A stretch of DNA of 64,000 nucleotides. It comes from Hirundichthys speculiger (Eukaryota > Chordata > Actinopteri > Beloniformes > Exocoetidae). The notes below the pieces were generated by a model. That model worked only from the letters and a program-made list of their open reading frames with translations, was not told the DNA's origin and ran no database searches. The number at the start of each line of letters is the position of its first letter. The stretch's first letter is position 1. Positions 23,357 to 35,649 of this stretch are shown here, in pieces. Position numbers and translations under genes: made by a program. The stretch spans positions 446,001 to 510,000 of the forward strand of contig JAGFBZ010000364.1 of the NCBI GenBank assembly GCA_018398805.1, read 5' to 3'.

Positions 23357-23975
23357 TAGTGCTGGGCGATATGGAAAAAATCATATATCACGATATGGAC
23401 TGTTTTATATCACGATAACGATATATCACGATATACCATAATAATGTATGTTTTCAGTTATTCACTGAAAATTGACAAAATTTCATTGCTTACTTTTCAA
23501 CTTATTTTGAAGGACATTTAGCTGAACTGCATACATTTTAGTGCAGCAAAAACAGGTAACAGAGTACAGTAGCTTTCACATTTTTTTTTAAAGTGCACAA
23601 CAGTTTCAGGAAAAAAACATTTTTGCACTGAAGTTCAGCTCTAAAAAATAAACACAAATATTTTCAACTTTCTGAAATCTGTAACCTTGTAGTGCAAAGT
23701 TTGCAAACCAATATAAAGTGTCTAAAGTAAACATCAGGGTTGAAGAGAACTCTGTTTAAGGCATTAACCATGAATAAAAGTGCAAACATAAAAGGCTACT
23801 TTGTAGAAGTAGATATGATTCTATCAAATTTATTGTTGCAGGTTATTTAATTACATATTTGCTGTAATAATTGATAAAATTAGGTTAGAAACGATAGAAA
23901 CGATAGAAGAGAAATGGCACGATACACACTTTTATATTGTCCCCACGATATGTATCGTCATATTGCCCAGCACTA
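23357..23975 (-). mobile_element. hAT-like MITE, TAGTGCTGGGCGATATG family, copy 2
   Basis: Inverted relative to copy 1. Perfect 8-bp duplication CCAGTAAA at 23349-23356 and 23976-23983. The right end carries one change (CATATTGCCCAGCACTA). It is in intron 1 of gene B, close to exon 2. Confidence 0.93.
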
Positions 23976-24149
23976 CCAGTAAACATGTTGGGCTTCTTAC
24001 CTGATAGAATCAGGTCATTAAAGCCCCTGATGTCTAATTCATGTTAATATTATTGTTCGTTTTGCAGAAGAGAAAAACTCTATTATTGAGAATATTGTAT
24101 TTAATATTATAGATATAATACGCGCCTCCCTCTTTATTTGAACCCTCAG

Positions 24150-24492
24150 CCAGACTTTGACTACATCGTGGAAATGTTGGCGCGGGAGGCAACCAGAAAG
24201 ATCGGCGGCGTTTTCTCCCAGCTGTCCTCACTGCTGCTCGCTGAAAACTCGACCCTGCAGGAACGAGTGGGACGTCTGGAGAGCGAGCTGCAGACGGCGA
24301 GGCAAAGCTTTGAAAACGCCAGACTGTGGAGGGAAAACGTCCTGAACGGCTGCCCGGTGCTGTTTGAGCGGAGCGGCTTGATCTTCACTCTGAAGCCGGT
24401 CGGGAAGTTGGCGGTAAAGACGGATAAAGTGTCTCAGGGAGTCACCGAAGACTCTCCTGCTGCTGTCCAGGCGGACGGTGGACATGAGGCCG
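24150..24492 (+). CDS. zinc-finger gene B, exon 2
   Basis: Acceptor ttgaaccctcag, phase 0 in; donor GCCG|GTAAGT, phase 1 out. It encodes PDFDYIVEMLAREATRKIGG, then an amphipathic region with AENSTLQERVGRLESELQTA (predicted short coiled coil), then an acidic linker. The order (helix, coiled coil, linker, fingers) matches genes A and C. No known repression box is recognised. Confidence 0.82.
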
Positions 24493-24797
24493 GTAAGTGT
24501 CTGTTAAAGGGAAAATCCCTGTAATTAGAGAATCATGCTCACTGTGGTCTGGAAAAGCATCATAGAGAATTCTGATGTTAACTCATCCCTCGTCTGTGAA
24601 GAGACTTACGGTTTTGTTTGTTATTTTAGGTCCCTTTTTTTCCTGCAGCAAACACTTCCATGAAATCCACAAAAGTACAATTTCTAACTGAAAGCCATGA
24701 TGGGTGTAGAGGTACACAGTCCACATTGTTTTATCTGCTGAAGATGATGTTATTTACTTTTACAAATGTTATGATTGACAACAGTTTATGTTATTAC

Positions 24798-25941
24798 TAG
24801 GGCTGGGCAACGATTAAAATTTTTAATCACGAATAATCACATGATTCCCCTGATTAATCACAATTAATCGCATCGAATACGCAAAATCAAATAATAAATT
24901 CAAAAGTAGTGTAAAGATGACTTTTATTTAAATGTTCTGCTGCCATATGAACTAAAGTGTCATAACATTTGTTGTTCAAACACTTTTAACATCAGCACTT
25001 GTCAGTAACACATATTTAGTGTAAATCTCATCTTAAAAAATGTAAAATAAAATAAAGCTTATGGCCACTGCCAGGGCATTAATGTCATCCTGTTTTTATA
25101 AAAAAAAAAAAAAGTCTACAAACAAAATCCAACAAAATGATTGTGGCTCAGCACAATCAGAACATTAAAACAGGTAATTTCTGAGGTAACAGCAGAAACT
25201 TTTAACGGGGAGTTCAACTTGTCAGTTGTTACAAATAACCTTGTTTCTGTTGAATCCTCCGTCTGGGAGAACTTTAAAATGAAAATGTCCATGTTACAGT
25301 TCTGTAACTTTACCAATCCGTGTATCATTCATTCTTTCCATTTTCAATTGTCAATCAAAAATACAAAAAAATTAAAAAGTGACATTTTATCACGTTTTTT
25401 GTTTTTTAATCTAACACAAAAAAATGAAAAAAAAATGTCTGTTTTTTTATATTTCAATTTTAGACTTGGATCAAAAATACCAAATTAAAAAACGGGCCAC
25501 AGAACTGAATTTTGTTTTATAATGGAGGACTGGACTTTCTGTTGTCATTACACATCTGTGCCACTAGATGGAGCTGCACTGCAGTAACCAGCTGGAGAAC
25601 AGCAGGACAGTGAACACATGGAGCAGATCTGATGGAACATGGAAGAATGACCACAAAGTTTTGTTGCAGTCCAGAATTTATTATTTTTTTCAGACAGAAT
25701 TGTTAATATTTCTACCTGAGTTGCTGCCTGAACTGTAAAGTTCACAGATTTTCACCGTTCTCCATGTCTATTTTAGCTTTTTTGCATGTTTACCAACCAA
25801 TATTTTTTTGGTTCAGCCAGTAAGAGACTTTTCAAAACAAAAGCATGTGAGCAACATACGTTAACGTGTGATAAAATAAATGTCTGCAATGATAGATTAA
25901 TGAGTTAACGCGATAATAACACGTTAACTTGCCCAGCCCTA
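24798..25941. mobile_element. hAT-like nonautonomous element, TAGGGCTGGGCAA ends
   Basis: The 1144-bp element starts TAGGGCTGGGCAACG and ends GCCCAGCCCTA, with subterminal AATCACGATTAA-type repeats on both sides. Flanks are GTTATTAC (24790-24797) and ATTATTAC (25942-25949), an 8-bp duplication with one mismatch. No transposase is visible. It lies in intron 2 of gene B. Confidence 0.85.
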
Positions 25942-26243
25942 ATTATTACTTGGAACTTTTTGCAGCTTTTCATCAGACTCCAGCAACAAACAATGTGTCT
26001 ATATTCTCTACTATTAATTCTTTATTATTAGTTCCCTACAAAGTGAAATTGTAGATGGTTACTGTGGAAAGAATCTACTCGACTCCATAAGCATAAACAG
26101 CATATTTAATTTAAGGTAAATTAAGTTATGGTTCACCTAGTTTTTAATTAAAAACTAGAATGTAAGCTGGTGGTTTAATGTGTGAACATGTTTGACCATA
26201 AAAATGTCCATTTTTCTCTGTCGTCTTTTGTCTTCTGGTCCAG

Positions 26244-27682
26244 ACACAGAGGAGGATCGAACCACCACAAACTCCACTGAACACAAAAACCCTGAAAGCC
26301 AAACCTTACAGGAAGCAGAGTCGGGTAAGAAAGGGAAGGTGTTTCCATGCGAAGTCTGTAACAAGAGCTTTAACCGGCAGTTTCACCTGATGAAGCACAT
26401 GAACACCCATAAAGAGCAGAGGCCTTTCGTGTGCGACCAGTGCCCCAGAAGATTCAGGAACACCGCCACCTTCGAGTATCACCTTCTGAGACACGAGGAG
26501 AAGAAGTACACCACCTTCGAGTGCCGGCTCTGCCCGAAGACGTTCAAAACCAAAATGCGCCTGAAGACCCACCAGCTGGTACACACAGACACGCGGCCGT
26601 TCACCTGCTCCACCTGTGGGAAGGCCTTCAAAACCACGCACGGCCTCCACGCCCACCGGGTCGTGCACGCCACCGAAAAGCCGCACAAGTGCTCCGAGTG
26701 CGGGGAGAGCTTCAGGTACGCCATCACCCTGCAGTGCCATCGGAGCGTTCACACGGGCGAACACCCGTACAGGTGCACGGCGTGCGGCAAAGTTTTCACG
26801 AGGAGGCGGTCCCTCCGGGCCCACCAGGCTGTGCACAGAGGGAAAGTGTTCACCTGTGAGACCTGCGGAGCGGGTTTCACGTTTCACCAAAACCTGAAGA
26901 GACACCGCCGCATCCACACGGGCGAAAAACCGTTCACCTGCAAAGTCTGCGGCAAGAGCTTCATGCAGGACAACAAGTTGAAGACGCACATGCTTCTCCA
27001 CGGAGCCACGAAGGGCTTCATGTGCGACCTGTGCGGAAAGACGTTCCTGTACAACTACCAGCTTAAGAAACATCAGAAAGCCCCCCACAACGAAAAGCAC
27101 CAGCAGGTCATCAGGAGGAGAACTGGAGCGCGGGGCGACCGCAGAGTTGTCTATCGACGAGACAAGACGGTGGTGGACATGACTCCGTTCAGCTGCAGAA
27201 CCTGTCGCAAGGGCTTCGACGCCGCGGGTTCGCTGAAGAGACACGAGCTGATCCACGCGGGCAGCACGCAGTACAGCTGCGACAAGTGTGACAAGTCTTT
27301 TTTCTACAAAGTCACGTACGAATACCACCTGCGAGTCCATTCGGGTGAAAGGCCGTTCGGCTGCGACGTTTGCGGCAAGCGGTTCATCATCCGTCAGGCT
27401 CTGAAGTCCCACCAGCTGCAGCACTCTGGGGAGAAGCCTCATCAGTGCGAGCGGTGCGGCAAGGCCTTCAGGATCTACACCAACTACCTGAGACACCAGC
27501 GGATCCACACGGGGGAGAAGCCCTACGAGTGCGAGGTCTGCGGAGCGTGTTTCAGGCAGCTCGCACACGTCAAGTTTCACATGCAGACCCACACGGGAGA
27601 GAGGCCTTACACCTGCAGCAGCTGCGGGCTCGGATTTTCAGACTCCAGGCTGCTCAAGAGACACAGCTGCAGCGAGAAATGA
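26244..27682 (+). CDS. zinc-finger gene B, exon 3: 15 C2H2 fingers and stop
   Basis: Acceptor tcttctggtccag in phase 1 completes a 635-residue protein (1908 coding bases over three exons). Fifteen fingers run from about residue 192 to 632, starting FPCEVCNKSF and ending YTCSSCGLGF...KRHSC, with the same Cys-for-His last finger as gene A. Finger 9 (FMCDLCGKTFLYN) and the following irregular basic spacer also match gene A's finger 11 and spacer. So the 3' halves of A and B come from one ancestor, with different numbers of fingers upstream. The long frames seen on the opposite strand here are shadows. Confidence 0.93.
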
Positions 27683-27798
27683 GATGAAAAGGAGCTGACA
27701 GAGTCCTGAAGGAACTGGTGAAGCAGGAGTGACATATCTGGACAGGAGAAATAACGCCGCACTGAACTACTGCATTGTGACTCTAAAACAGCTGCCTG

Positions 27799-27804
27799 AA
27801 TAAA
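27799..27804 (+). promoter_or_regulatory. candidate polyadenylation signal, gene B
   Basis: AATAAA about 115 bases after the gene B stop; two more AATAAA lie within 60 bases. Confidence 0.6.
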
Positions 27805-28029
27805 AGGTTTACTGTGAGAATACGAATATTTAATTTCATCTTGAAAAATAAAAAGTGTGAATAAAACTAAAATCCTCTACCTTGACATTGTATTTAATTC
27901 ACATTTTAACTAGATATATTTACCTCTTTGTGCTTTAACAGTTAATTTGAGTGATTTTCCAATTAAACAGATCACATTTTCACCCCATAAACTTTATTTC
28001 TTCCTGGTTAATGTTGTTTTTCGTCGTAT

Positions 28030-28100
28030 TATTATTATTAATTAATTTGTTTATTTGTATAGACATTTCAAGGTGCATTTGAAGCATTACAGAGCATTAA
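28030..28100 (-). mobile_element. LINE 3' tail fragment
   Basis: The minus strand reads GTCTATACAAATAAACAAAT followed by ATTA repeats, resembling the fish LINE tails at 14815 and 43538. Short and decayed. Confidence 0.4.
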
Positions 28101-28117
28101 AAATTATGTTAAATCTA

Positions 28118-28873
28118 TGAGCCCCGTTTCATTCATGAGTATTTATGTTATTATGTATGATTATTATGAAATATATATTTTATTATTATAATTATTATGA
28201 AATCTATTTTTATTATTATTAATCTCAATGTAATGCATAATAGTTTATTTCAGAATGGCTTTTTTTAAAGATCAAAGAATGTGTTTTTACATAATGGCTT
28301 CGTATTTTAAGAATGAGCTTTTACACAATAATGACATTTTGCCAGTGGGCGGGACCAGTGGTTGACCTGCACGCTCATTGGCTGATCCTTCTCCATTCTA
28401 CGCTCCGACATCGACTAGTTTTGGCCGTGAGGTCCAGTTAGCAGCGGGCCGTGGCGTCATCAAGGTGCGCTCCTAGTCCGACTGTAGCTATGGCAGCTTG
28501 GACTGAGCTACGGGAAACCTTGACGTTTCTTAGTCGATGTCAACTTTTAACCGTAAACTGAGGTGCATTCTGCCACCTACTGGCCTGGAGTATATACATT
28601 GCACCTCTCGCCCACTATCGATATTCACTGTTCTGTTGCTTATGCCTGAATGAAAGAGCAGCCAATCACATAAATGGCTCCGCCCTCTCTGCTGTGATTG
28701 ACACACAAATCATTCTTATAAAAAAAACAAAGCCATTATTATGTAAAAGCTCATTCTTATGAAAAATGAAACCATTATCATAATAATGGGAAATATTTCA
28801 TAATAATAAACACCTGTATTTCATAATTATAGACTCATTTATTAATTGAATTATGACCCAAATGGGGCTCCAT
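28118..28873. mobile_element. long imperfect inverted-repeat element
   Basis: The left side begins CTATGAGCCCCGTTTCAT and the right side, reversed, begins CTATGGAGCCCCATTTGG. Both arms continue for well over 100 bases as matching AT-rich sequence (TTATTATGAAAT, AATGGCTT, GAGCTTTTACA). The fold-back structure is clear but I could not fix a target duplication, so boundaries and class are uncertain. The 1.8 kb between genes B and C holds little else. Confidence 0.5.
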
Positions 28874-29637
28874 AGTAAACGGGGAAATAAAAAGAAGATA
28901 AAAAATAAAAATGCAAAAAGTTAATCAACAGTTGTTTTTGATTTAGAAAAAAAAAAAGAATTAAAAATGTAGATAAAATGCAGGAAATAAAAGTTAATTG
29001 TTTTGATAAAATGTGGCAAATAGAAAAGTAGATTAGATGCTTCAGGTAGATATAAGTGTCGACTGTGAACAGCAGGGGGCGCCAACTCTCAAGCTCTTCC
29101 ATGTGAAGAGCGCGGTGCTTCACGAATGAATTTATGTCGTACTGAAATCATCCTGGTTATTTCTAATTGCAGCATTCTAATATTGAATCCTGTGAGTGAT
29201 TAATGACAGTATGGTTATGAAATTGGGAAGACTAAGTTGGACCGCTTGAGGGCTGTGAACGCTTGCGTTTCATATCAAAAAGTCAAGGCACGCACGTTAC
29301 GCTACAAGGGTGTTTCCGGTGCAATTTATTTAATTTTTTTTTTTTTTTTTTTACTGAGAATTGTCGAATCTCTCACTGCGAATATGAGTACTTTCTATTT
29401 TCAGACAGGATCGTATCTTCGTTAATTCAGCGGTTATGCTCCTCTCAAGAATGAAACCTGAAACTGAACGGAAAACCGCGTGCTTTTATTTTGAAGAGCG
29501 TGAACCAGGAAGTGAAAGATCCGCGTTGGGACCTGAGTGAATGTTTTCACCATGACAACATTGTGATACCGAAGCTGCTGAGTTATTTTTTTCTTTTGAA
29601 GTGTCTAGTCGAGACATCCTCATAGTCGTCTGTCAGG

Positions 29638-29787
29638 ATGTCGGACCTCGAGGAGAAGGTTTGCTCCATTTTAGACGCGATGGTCAACACGACTGTGTCA
29701 GAAATGAGCAAAGTTGTCGGCTGCTCCGACTCAGCGCGTCCACAGGTGTCTTCAACCGAAAACACGCACGACTCCTCCGACGAGAAG
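29638..29787 (+). CDS. zinc-finger gene C, exon 1
   Basis: ATG at 29638 (context aggATGt) opens 50 codons, MSDLEEKVCSILDAMVNTTV then SEMSKVVGCSD, ending in phase 0 at GAGAAG|GTATAT. The helical start resembles the N-termini of genes A and B in pattern, not in sequence. The next exon joins in frame at 31956. Confidence 0.72.
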
Positions 29788-31232
29788 GTATATTTCCCAT
29801 TCCCACTGACCCGTGGTGGTACCGTTATCTCTCTTTTTCCTTCTCCCGGCACCGATGATCACTCCTCTTTTTTACGTTCAGACAAACTGCTGATCATAGA
29901 AATAGAACAGTTAGCTGGCTGATTCGGTTAGCTTTCGGCGATTAACCGACCACACAGCCGCCCTGCTGAGTTCGAGGTATGTTAAGAGGAAAGAAATAGT
30001 TAAAGTACGTGGGTTCAGATGATCGAAATAAAACAGCAAGGCCCAGGAATCCAGATCTGCGTGTCTGTTTTAGTTGCTCGGCAGGCCAAGGCCTATCTAT
30101 CTGCTCTATGTCTAGAAGCGTCTCAGCTACTGGCGTCCAGCCGGATGATCAATAAACAATCACATATATCTGTGCATTCATAGGTACAGTGGTTATAATA
30201 ACAGTTAAATTAGTCCTCTAGCTAATTATGATTTTGCATATCAACCTTTTTACGTCCATCTTTATACACTGAATTAAAAACAGTTTGACTTTCATGCAGT
30301 TTTATTCCAGAGGAGTTGTCAGTTGGTGAGACTGAGTAGTTTATAACTGTATTTTAACTACAGGAGCTGGTTTGGCTCTTCTGAGCTGTAAGTCTACAGC
30401 AGGAACTTCTCAAACCTTCTCTCAGTCCTCCAGTTGGGTTTAATCGATAAAGCCCTCTGGATTAAAAGTGAAACCTCTACAAGCCAAGAAAAGGAAGTGC
30501 AGTTGTCATGATTCAGGTCTTTGAGAGTCGCCTTGACCTGAAAGACTCCAGGAGACTTTATTAACCCCCCTCAGTTTTGACTGCAGGAACCAGGAGCTAA
30601 CTGAGGTCAAAGAAACATTTTTCCCCCAAAAAAATAGGGCCCCAACATCATCTTAGGGTTAATACAACAGATACTTACCGAAAAATACCTCATTTAGTTC
30701 ATTAAATCTATTGACTTTTATTTGTGCCACAGATAAAGTCGCCCTGAGCTACTTTGTTGGAGCAGAGCTCCAGAATGAATAAAGAGAGAGAGACACGACT
30801 GTGACATGAAAGCAGCAAAATCAAAGCAATAAAACACTCATCTGATTGATTCACATCACTCGTGTTCAAAAGGACAAAAAAAGCAAAATACGCTGAAATG
30901 TGCAACATCATCTTAGTACAACTGTCTGAACTGAAGAGGACTGGTCATCTGCCCAGTGTCTCCATCTGTGGAGTTATGACTGCAAACTAAAATAGTTTGA
31001 ACTTTCTTTTCTAAAATCTTTGGCAAGATTGAAAAAAAAAAAAAGTTGTTGGAGAAAATACCTGATGGCTTTTGAGTATCAGAGGGATAGAAGGAGCTGA
31101 GGAGAGATTACAGCGGGATGAGTCCCGGCACGTTTTCATTTTTTTTATTTCAGCGTGAACTCTTATAATGATAATGGAAAACGATAAGACTCCAGTGAAG
31201 TCCACAACATGATCAGTAGGAACACGTGTCAG

Positions 31233-31867
31233 TAGTGCTGGGCGATATGGAAAAAATCATATATCACGATATGGACTATTTTATATCACGATAACGATAT
31301 ATATCACGATATACCAAGTATGTTTTCAGTTATTCTCTGAAAAATTTGACAAAAATTTCATTGCTTACTTTTCAACTTTATTTTGAAAGGACATTTAGCT
31401 GAACTGTCACAAACATACATTTTAGTGCAGCAAAAACAGGTAGGTACAGAGGTACAGTAGCTTTCACATTTTTTTTAAGTGTACATCAGTTTCTGAGAGA
31501 AAAAACACATTTTTGCACTGAAGTTCAGCTATAAAAAATAAACAAAAATTATTTTTCAACTTTCTGAAATCTGTAACCTTGTAGTGCAAAGTTTGCAAAC
31601 CAATATAAAGTGTCTAAAGTAAACATCAGGGTTGAAGAGAACTCTGTTTAAGGCATTAACCATGAATAAAAGTGCAAATATAAAAGGCTACTTTGTAGAA
31701 GTAGATATGATTCTATCAAATTTATTGTTGCAGGTTATTTAATTACATATTTGCTGTAATAATTGATAAAATTAGGTTAAAAACGATAGAAACGATAGAA
31801 GAGAAATGGCACGATACACACTTTTCTATCATCCCCACGATATGTATCGTCATATTGCCCAGAACTA
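31233..31867 (-). mobile_element. hAT-like MITE, TAGTGCTGGGCGATATG family, copy 3
   Basis: Perfect 8-bp duplication CGTGTCAG at 31225-31232 and 31868-31875. The right repeat has mutated to GCCCAGAACTA. It lies in intron 1 of gene C, about 90 bases before exon 2. Confidence 0.92.
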
Positions 31868-31955
31868 CGTGTCAGCATGATTTATTCTGCACAACCATGA
31901 GGATATGAAGCTAATTTAACGTGTGCGTGACTGAGCTCTGTGCTGTTCCCTTCAG

Positions 31956-32054
31956 GTGATCCAGTTCAGCGTCTTCATGGCGTCTCTGGCTCAAGAGGCT
32001 GTGGAGAGGATCTGCCAGCTCTTCAACGAGTGTTCGTCTGTGCTGCAGCTAGAA
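31956..32054 (+). CDS. zinc-finger gene C, exon 2
   Basis: Phase 0 exon after cccttcag, encoding VIQFSVFMASLAQEAVERIC then QLFNECSSVLQLE, a Leu-rich amphipathic helix. I have seen this motif at the start of fish C2H2 proteins (recollection). Donor GAA|GTACAT. Confidence 0.82.
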
Positions 32055-32146
32055 GTACATCACTCTGACTTTTTTTTTTTTTCAACAGCAGTGATGCTAG
32101 AAAGTCTGTGCGAGCGCCGTTTAAAGGAATCGTTCTGGTTTTTAAG

Positions 32147-32363
32147 GTGTCGCAGGGTGCTGCTGAGATCGAGGTCCTGAGGAGGAAACTGGAGGTGGTA
32201 GAGGTGGAGCTGAAGCTGGTTCTGGAGGGCAGCAGAGACCAGGAGGAGCCAAAGGAGCTGACAGAAGGAGATGTTGAACAGGGGGAGGAGGGGAGCGCCC
32301 AGGACAGCGGAGCAGGAGACGCCGTCCAGAGTAGCCGGCGTTCAGGACGGAAGAGTCGCACAG
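32147..32363 (+). CDS. zinc-finger gene C, exon 3
   Basis: It follows a 92-base intron with acceptor tggtttttaag and donor CACAG|GTGAAG, entering in phase 0 and leaving in phase 1. It encodes VSQGAAEIEVLRRKLEVVEV then ELKLVLEG, a coiled-coil continuation of exon 2, then an acidic Glu/Gly/Ser-rich stretch ending in a basic SSRRSGRKSRT, possibly a nuclear localisation signal. Confidence 0.82.
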
Positions 32364-32807
32364 GTGAAGCGTTCGTCTGCTGTTAGTTCATTCTAGTTTT
32401 CCCTCGAGCTCCATGGTTTTGTAGGACCGATTCGTCTTTATGTATCTGATTTCCAGAAGAGAGAAACCAACTTATCGTATAAAATACAGAGATTTATTAA
32501 CAGGTCATATTTCTAGTCACTCAGTTTCTGGGTCACGTCAGCTAAATGAGTCAGCTGGGTTACAAACCAGGAAACGATGCATCCTGGCAGTTTTACGTCT
32601 TCTATAAATCCCCACTGTTTTCCTACAAACTACAAACAAGGTCTTTAAACATTCAGAACATGGCATTTAATTATTAATAGTGTTTGTGAATTGAATTATC
32701 CATAACTCTGTGCTGCCTTTCCCCTTTTTTCTCTTTCTCTTTTGTATCTCTATTGACATTAATCAAACTGATGCTAATAAATATCTGCGTTTTCTGTCTG
32801 AAAACAG

Positions 32808-32878
32808 CGATGACCCCTGGTGGTACCGGAGTGAAGAGGTCGCCGATAATTCATCTGTGGAAGGGCAGAACCTATGAG
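32808..32878 (+). CDS. zinc-finger gene C, exon 4
   Basis: A 71-base exon between ctgaaaacag and TATGAG|GTACGA, entering in phase 1 and leaving in phase 0. It encodes MTPGGTGVKRSPIIHLWKGR then TYE. Small and basic; no domain recognised. Confidence 0.7.
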
Positions 32879-33139
32879 GTACGAAGCCTTGACCTCACCG
32901 CTTCCCTTTCTTTCATTTCCCATAATTCATCAAACCTTGATTTTAATTCAGGCTAATTTTTTTTTTTCTCAATTTTTCAGAAAGTAATTTTCCATAATTA
33001 TTTTACAAGATCAGTTATAATACTTTTTCCCAGTCCCACTCCAGCAATTATGAATCCTCTAAGAACTCATGTGTTCCAGAAAATTGCACATTTAAAAGTT
33101 TTTGTCATTTCTGTTGGCCTTAAACTGGCTCTGGTACAA

Positions 33140-33690
33140 TCCTGCACCTTTTCCTCCTTCAGTTAGTAGGGATCTATGAACATGCTGTCCAGTCCTCTCA
33201 CTGGCTAGTTTCGCCCATCATCTGTCCATATGTCTCCCTGCTCGGTCCAACTGGACGTTGAGGAACTGTTTTGCTCTTATAATAAGGCTCCACTGCCTTA
33301 TTCTTGAAGAAAAAGCTAATAAAGATGGTTTCCCATTCAAGAATCACAGATGGGGTTTTGGTAATGAAAGATCTCACACAGTCTTTGAAAAACGGTTTAT
33401 TTGGAACCAATTACCCAATCTTATGAAAATAAATAATATTTCTCTCTTTAGATGTCTCAGTGAAATTAGAGTTTGTTCCACTGGTTTGCAGCTCCAGATC
33501 GAGCTCTGGTGCACCAGCTCTCTTGGTTCATGTTCCTTCTTCCATTACCTACTTTTTTATTTTTATTATATTTTATCTTATTCTATTTTTTATCTTATTC
33601 TGTGCATGCACAGTATTTTTATTTTTACTGTGTACTACATGGACAATGGCAATAAACCCCCATTCTGATTCTGATTCTGATTCTGTTTCA
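33140..33690 (+). mobile_element. probable retrotransposon 3' fragment
   Basis: The segment ends ATGGACAATGGCAATAAACC followed by four ATTCTG/GATTCT repeats, the form of a fish non-LTR retrotransposon 3' tail. The body has no readable reverse transcriptase. Start and family are uncertain. It lies in intron 4 of gene C. Confidence 0.42.
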
Positions 33691-33806
33691 AGTTGAAACA
33701 GAAGGAAACAAACAAACAAAACCAAAATAACGTGGACAGGGATGTCACGAGTTTTTGTCATGTGTATTGATTTTAATCTGTCTCGTCTTATTTTTTCTCC
33801 TCTCAG

Positions 33807-33932
33807 GACGCAACCCAGACAGTCCTGATAAAAGAGGAGGGTCTGGAGGGCCTAGCGGAGGAGATGTTCTCTGATTCTGGTCACCATGGAGAGGACCCTG
33901 CCCAGTATGATGATGGTGACCCAGACTACCAG
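33807..33932 (+). CDS. zinc-finger gene C, exon 5 (acidic linker)
   Basis: Phase 0 on both sides (ctcctctcag acceptor; TACCAG|GTGGGT donor). It encodes DATQTVLIKEEGLEGLAEEM then FSDSGHHGEDPAQYDDGDPD, strongly acidic. VLIKEE resembles a SUMO-acceptor-like psi-K-x-E motif (I-K-E-E), an inference. Confidence 0.8.
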
Positions 33933-34173
33933 GTGGGTTTCAGAAACGCCTCCTTATCTCTCCCTTCTGTTCGTGTGTTATGTTTGTTGTATTATCGGCT
34001 CTCTAGAGATGTGTGATAATTAGAGATGTAACGGTCCATCAACCTGCAGCGATACGTGGATGTAATGATAAATGATTCAACAGCATAGATACAAAATGAA
34101 AAAAATCAGAATCAAGCTATATGGCTGAAACAAAGGAGGAAAAAATTAATCTATTGGTACCGTTTTCTGTCAG

Positions 34174-34447
34174 TTGGAACCCGAAGAGCCTGATGAGGGA
34201 GACCCAGAATACACCAGCAGATCCAAACCTGTCACCAAGCCCAAGTCTCATCATGTTCGAGCCAAGAGTCAGAGGGAGCAGCCTCTGAGCTGCAAACACT
34301 GCAGGAAGACCTTCACCAAGCTGCTGCAGCTCAAAGCCCACCAGGCCATCCACGGGGCTAACGTAGAGAAACCTTTCCACTGCTCCCAGTGTGGCAGAGG
34401 CTTTTCCTTCCAGAGGAGCCTCAACGCTCACATGCTGCTCCACACAG
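34174..34447 (+). CDS. zinc-finger gene C, exon 6: fingers 1-2
   Basis: After the ttttctgtcag acceptor (phase 0) it encodes an acidic then basic spacer and two C2H2 fingers (LSCKHCRKTF, FHCSQCGRGF). It stops inside the linker at CACACAG (phase 1). The next base pair is GC, not GT, and joining here to 36144 gives the linker HTGERP in frame. A GT 4 bases later (AAG|GTTCCA) would break the frame with that acceptor. Confidence 0.83.
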
Positions 34448-34453
34448 GCAAGG
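34448..34453 (+). other. non-canonical GC splice donor, gene C intron 6
   Basis: The donor reads CAG|GCAAGG, close to the known consensus of GC-AG introns (AG|GCAAGT). It is the only site that restores the TGERP inter-finger linker with the acceptor at 36143. The intron (34448-36143) is mostly nested hAT sequence. Confidence 0.7.
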
Positions 34454-34558
34454 TTCCATTTTTGTTCCTCACGAGGACATATCGCTGGATACGATACCGA
34501 GGCAGGGTGAGGCTGAGGAATATGTGTGTGACAACATTTAGAGCCGTGCTGGTATAAT

Positions 34559-35614
34559 TAGGGGTGCACGATAATTATCGACCCAATAACTATCAGGTCG
34601 ATAACAGGAAATTATGACGTCATCCCGGTAAGTCCGATATCATAACGAATAGCCCTGATAACATATATATTTTGTCAACACGGCAGTGTCTCGCTCCCTC
34701 TGAGCTTTGAATGACCTGTAGTGAATGTTATGTTCAAGTGACGTCGGCATAATCAGAAAAACGATTACTCAATAAGGAAAATCAAGAATACCCCCTCATG
34801 CCAGAAAACAACTCGTTAACTCGGTTATAATTTTGGTAATTACTGACTTAAATTGATATTCGCAGTATTTTACCACATGTTACACATAAAAAAGAAAAAA
34901 TTGATAAGGCCGAAAGAACAACTAGAAAATGGGGGAACGAGGGAATTTACGTTACACCTTGAATGCAGCATTGCGGCACAGTGCGCTGATTAAAAAAAAA
35001 AAAAACCATGGCGGCGATGGTATGGAACTTCGTTAAAGTTTCAGAAGAAGATAGTTCGCTGGTTATTTGTGAAGGAGGGAAAAACAGCACAAGCTTTAAT
35101 ACTAGGGCTGGGTTAAATGATTATTTTTGTAATCGATTAATCTAGAAAATAGTTTTTCGATGCATCGATTAATCTAACGATTCATTTTTAAATCCAATTC
35201 GATTAGATTTCGATTCGATTATCGATTATCTCCCCATAATTTGACCTATATAGCAATTAATGCTAATTTATCTCCATGAATAAAACACAAATTTCTTCTT
35301 TCAAGTTCAAAAATGAATTGTATTGAAAAATACAACAATAAAGTGCACACAGTTGTAGTGCAATGGAATCCTATAATAAAAAAATAATAAAATAAAACTT
35401 TCCTTCAATAAATAAAACTGCAAAAAACACAATCTGAACCAAAATCTTAATCAAATATCCTCCTGGGGGGTGCAGGGGTGTGTTTTTTTTTTTTTTTCGT
35501 CTGATAGTAGTCCTCCAAACTTTTCTGCTTATCCCTGAAAACATAAATCACAAACACAGTGGACAGGTTTAATAAAAATATATACTTCTAAATGATCTGC
35601 CCATACCAATAAAG

Positions 35615-35649
<35 letters not shown>

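Noticed and set aside
26306..27592. A 428-codon frame opposite zinc-finger gene B
   Set aside because: Same antisense shadow effect; the sense strand has a complete, spliced gene.
34441..34557. Read-through end of gene C after two fingers (no splice at 34447)
   Set aside because: The frame beyond is not finger-like, while the GC donor joins in frame to nine further fingers; read-through remains possible as a minor form.
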